A stretch of DNA of 64,000 nucleotides, from assembly GCF_900177815.1 (NCBI RefSeq), contig NZ_FXAZ01000001.1, positions 620,001 to 684,000 of the forward strand, written 5' to 3'. The translations under genes were made by a program, and so were the position numbers. The stretch comes from Paenibacillus aquistagni. GTDB lineage: Bacteria > Bacillota > Bacilli > Paenibacillales > Paenibacillaceae. This document shows positions 61,937 through 64,000 of the stretch, in pieces; position 1 is the first letter of the stretch, and every line of letters starts with the position of its first letter. Under the pieces are notes generated by a model that did no database searches, was not told the DNA's origin, and worked only from the letters and a program-made list of their open reading frames with translations.

Positions 61937-62587
61937 ATGGCAATTTCCGCAGCTCAAGTTAAAGAACTACGCGAAAAAACAGGTGCTGGTATTCTTGATG
62001 CGAAGAAAGCATTGGAAGAGGCAAATGGTGATTTGAACAAAGCATCTGAGATTCTTCGTGAGAAAGGTCTTGCAGCAGCAGCTAAGAAAGCAGACCGCGT
62101 TGCAACTGAAGGTGCAGTTCAATCTTACATCCACGCTGGCGGACGTATCGGCGTATTGGTTGAAATCAACTGTGAAACTGACTTCGTAGCGAAGACAGAT
62201 CAGTTCCAAGAGTTTGCTCGCGACATTGCTATGCATATCGCAGCATCTTCTCCAAAATACATTCGTCGCGAAGAAGTACCTTCTGACGAGATTGAAAAAG
62301 AAAAAGAAATTCTTAAGGCTCAAGCGCTTAACGAAGGCAAGCCTGAGAAGATCGTTGAAAAAATGGTTGAAGGCCGCATTAGCAAATACTATGAAGAAAT
62401 TTGCTTGATGGAACAATCCTTCATTAAAGATCCAGACAAAACGATCGATCAATTGCTGAACGAAAAAGTATCGAAAATCGGTGAGAACATTTCTATCCGT
62501 CGCTTTGTTCGTTATGAGCTTGGTGAAGGTCTTGAGAAAAAACAAGATAACTTTGTTGAAGAAGTTATGGCACAAGCGAAAGTATAA
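61937..62587 (+). CDS. tsf: Translation elongation factor Ts
   Basis: This 216-residue factor exchanges GDP for GTP on EF-Tu. It has the N-terminal UBA-like domain ([20 protein letters not shown]) and the core motif [18 protein letters not shown]. It is the short form: a single core half follows, shorter than the about 290-residue B. subtilis protein. RBS GGAGGG precedes the ATG. Confidence 0.97.
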   Translation: MAISAAQVKELREKTGAGILDAKKALEEANGDLNKASEILREKGLAAAAKKADRVATEGAVQSYIHAGGRIGVLVEINCETDFVAKTDQFQEFARDIAMHIAASSPKYIRREEVPSDEIEKEKEILKAQALNEGKPEKIVEKMVEGRISKYYEEICLMEQSFIKDPDKTIDQLLNEKVSKIGENISIRRFVRYELGEGLEKKQDNFVEEVMAQAKV

Positions 62588-62648
62588 TATAGGCTTATAC
62601 GATATTCGCTTTGTCTAAGCAGCGATCAACATACGCTCTGAAAAAGTT

Positions 62649-62674
62649 GGAACACTTGGTGTTCCTTCTTTTTT
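62649..62674 (+). terminator. Intrinsic terminator between tsf and pyrH
   Basis: GGAACAC (62649-62655) pairs with GTGTTCC (62659-62665) around a 3-base loop, followed by a T-rich tail that ends 33 bases before the pyrH start. Confidence 0.85.
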
Positions 62675-62676
62675 AG

Positions 62677-63434
<758 letters not shown>

Positions 63435-63435
<1 letters not shown>

Positions 63436-63989
63436 TGCCACAATCCATTAAGAAAAATGCAGAAGAGCGCATGGAAAAAGCCATCTCTTCATTGAGACGT
63501 GAGCTTGCTACTCTTCGGGCAGGTCGCGCAAATCCTGCATTGTTAGATCGTGTTCAAGTTGAATACTACGGTGCATTGACTCCAGTGAATCAGCTTGCAA
63601 ATATTAATACACCTGACCCTCGTACAATGGTAATTCAGCCATGGGACAAATCCTCTATCTCCGAAATTGAGCGCGCTATTCTCAAATCGGATCTAGGACT
63701 TACTCCTGCAAATGATGGAACCATTATTCGATTGACGATTCCTCCACTCACGGAAGAGCGTCGCTTGGAGCTTGTGAAGCAAACGAAAAAATATGCTGAA
63801 GAAGCGAAGGTAGCGGTTCGCAATATTCGCCGCGATGCGAATGATGACATTAAAAAGCTGGAGAAAACCGACATTTCCGAAGATGAATCCCGTCGCCATC
63901 AGGAAGATATCCAAAAGTCCACGGATAAATTCATTGCTGAGGTTGACAAGGTATTAGCAGCAAAAGAAAAAGAAATCATGGAAGTGTAA
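63435..63989 (+). CDS. frr: Ribosome recycling factor
   Basis: This 184-residue factor splits post-termination ribosomes together with EF-G. It has the helical-bundle start with [37 protein letters not shown] and [19 protein letters not shown]. The gene overlaps pyrH by one base and ends 11 bases from the window edge. Confidence 0.98.
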
Positions 63990-64000
63990 CAGCAAACTTT

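Noticed and set aside
61967..62575. 202-residue open frame antisense to tsf
   Set aside because: Phe/Leu/Cys-rich translation typical of the complement of Glu/Lys codons; no RBS.

Overview
The window looks like a chromosomal core region of a motile, spore-forming, moderate-GC Firmicute of the Paenibacillaceae type. The basis is gene order (ylxM-ffh-rpsP-khpA-rimM-trmD, rplS-lepB-rbgA-rnhB, sucCD-dprA-topA-trmFO-hslVU, a roughly 31 kb fla/che operon ending in sigD, then rpsB-tsf-pyrH-frr), strong AGGAGG-type ribosome binding sites, frequent GTG and TTG starts, and Bacillus-type chemotaxis parts (FliY, CheC, CheD). Genus is an inference; no rRNA or other taxonomic marker lies in the window.

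Layout. Bases 1-2980 hold two tandem secreted GH19 chitinases, the first cut by the window edge. Bases 3018-5454 carry the signal recognition particle and S16 cluster behind a perfect sigma-A type promoter. RimM and TrmD follow. An accessory block (6894-9916) then sits between trmD and rplS: a GH29 alpha-L-fucosidase, a divergent AraC-type regulator and a short coiled-coil protein. Bases 9991-12983 hold rplS with its own promoter and L19-type leader, lepB, rbgA and rnhB. Next come a DAACS-family symporter, an orphan membrane protein, a FliK-like/FlhB-C-domain pair (ylqG/ylqH type), yraN, and comM on the minus strand. The TCA-cycle pair sucC-sucD, then dprA, topA, trmFO, hslV and hslU follow.

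Bases 29737-60918 are one continuous plus-strand fla/che operon with mostly overlapping or closely spaced genes. It encodes rod and basal body (FlgB, FlgC, FliE, FliF), switch (FliG, FliM, FliY), export apparatus (FliH, FliI, FliJ, FliO, FliP, FliQ, FliR, FlhB, FlhA), hook (FliK, FlgD, FlgE), placement GTPases (FlhF, FlhG), chemotaxis (CheY, CheB, CheA, CheW, CheC, CheD) and SigD. Several small proteins that are poorly understood or that I cannot identify lie in or at the end of it. The window ends with the translation and nucleotide cluster rpsB-tsf-pyrH-frr.

I found no CRISPR array, insertion sequence, prophage, tRNA or rRNA. Most of the window is conserved housekeeping DNA. The points most worth following are the FliK-like/FlhB-C pair outside the flagellar operon, tandem Spo0A-box-like sites upstream of flgB, the absence of xerC and codY from their usual Bacillus positions, an RBS-containing hairpin upstream of comM, and the unidentified proteins around sigD. 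I see no convincing wholly new multi-gene system.
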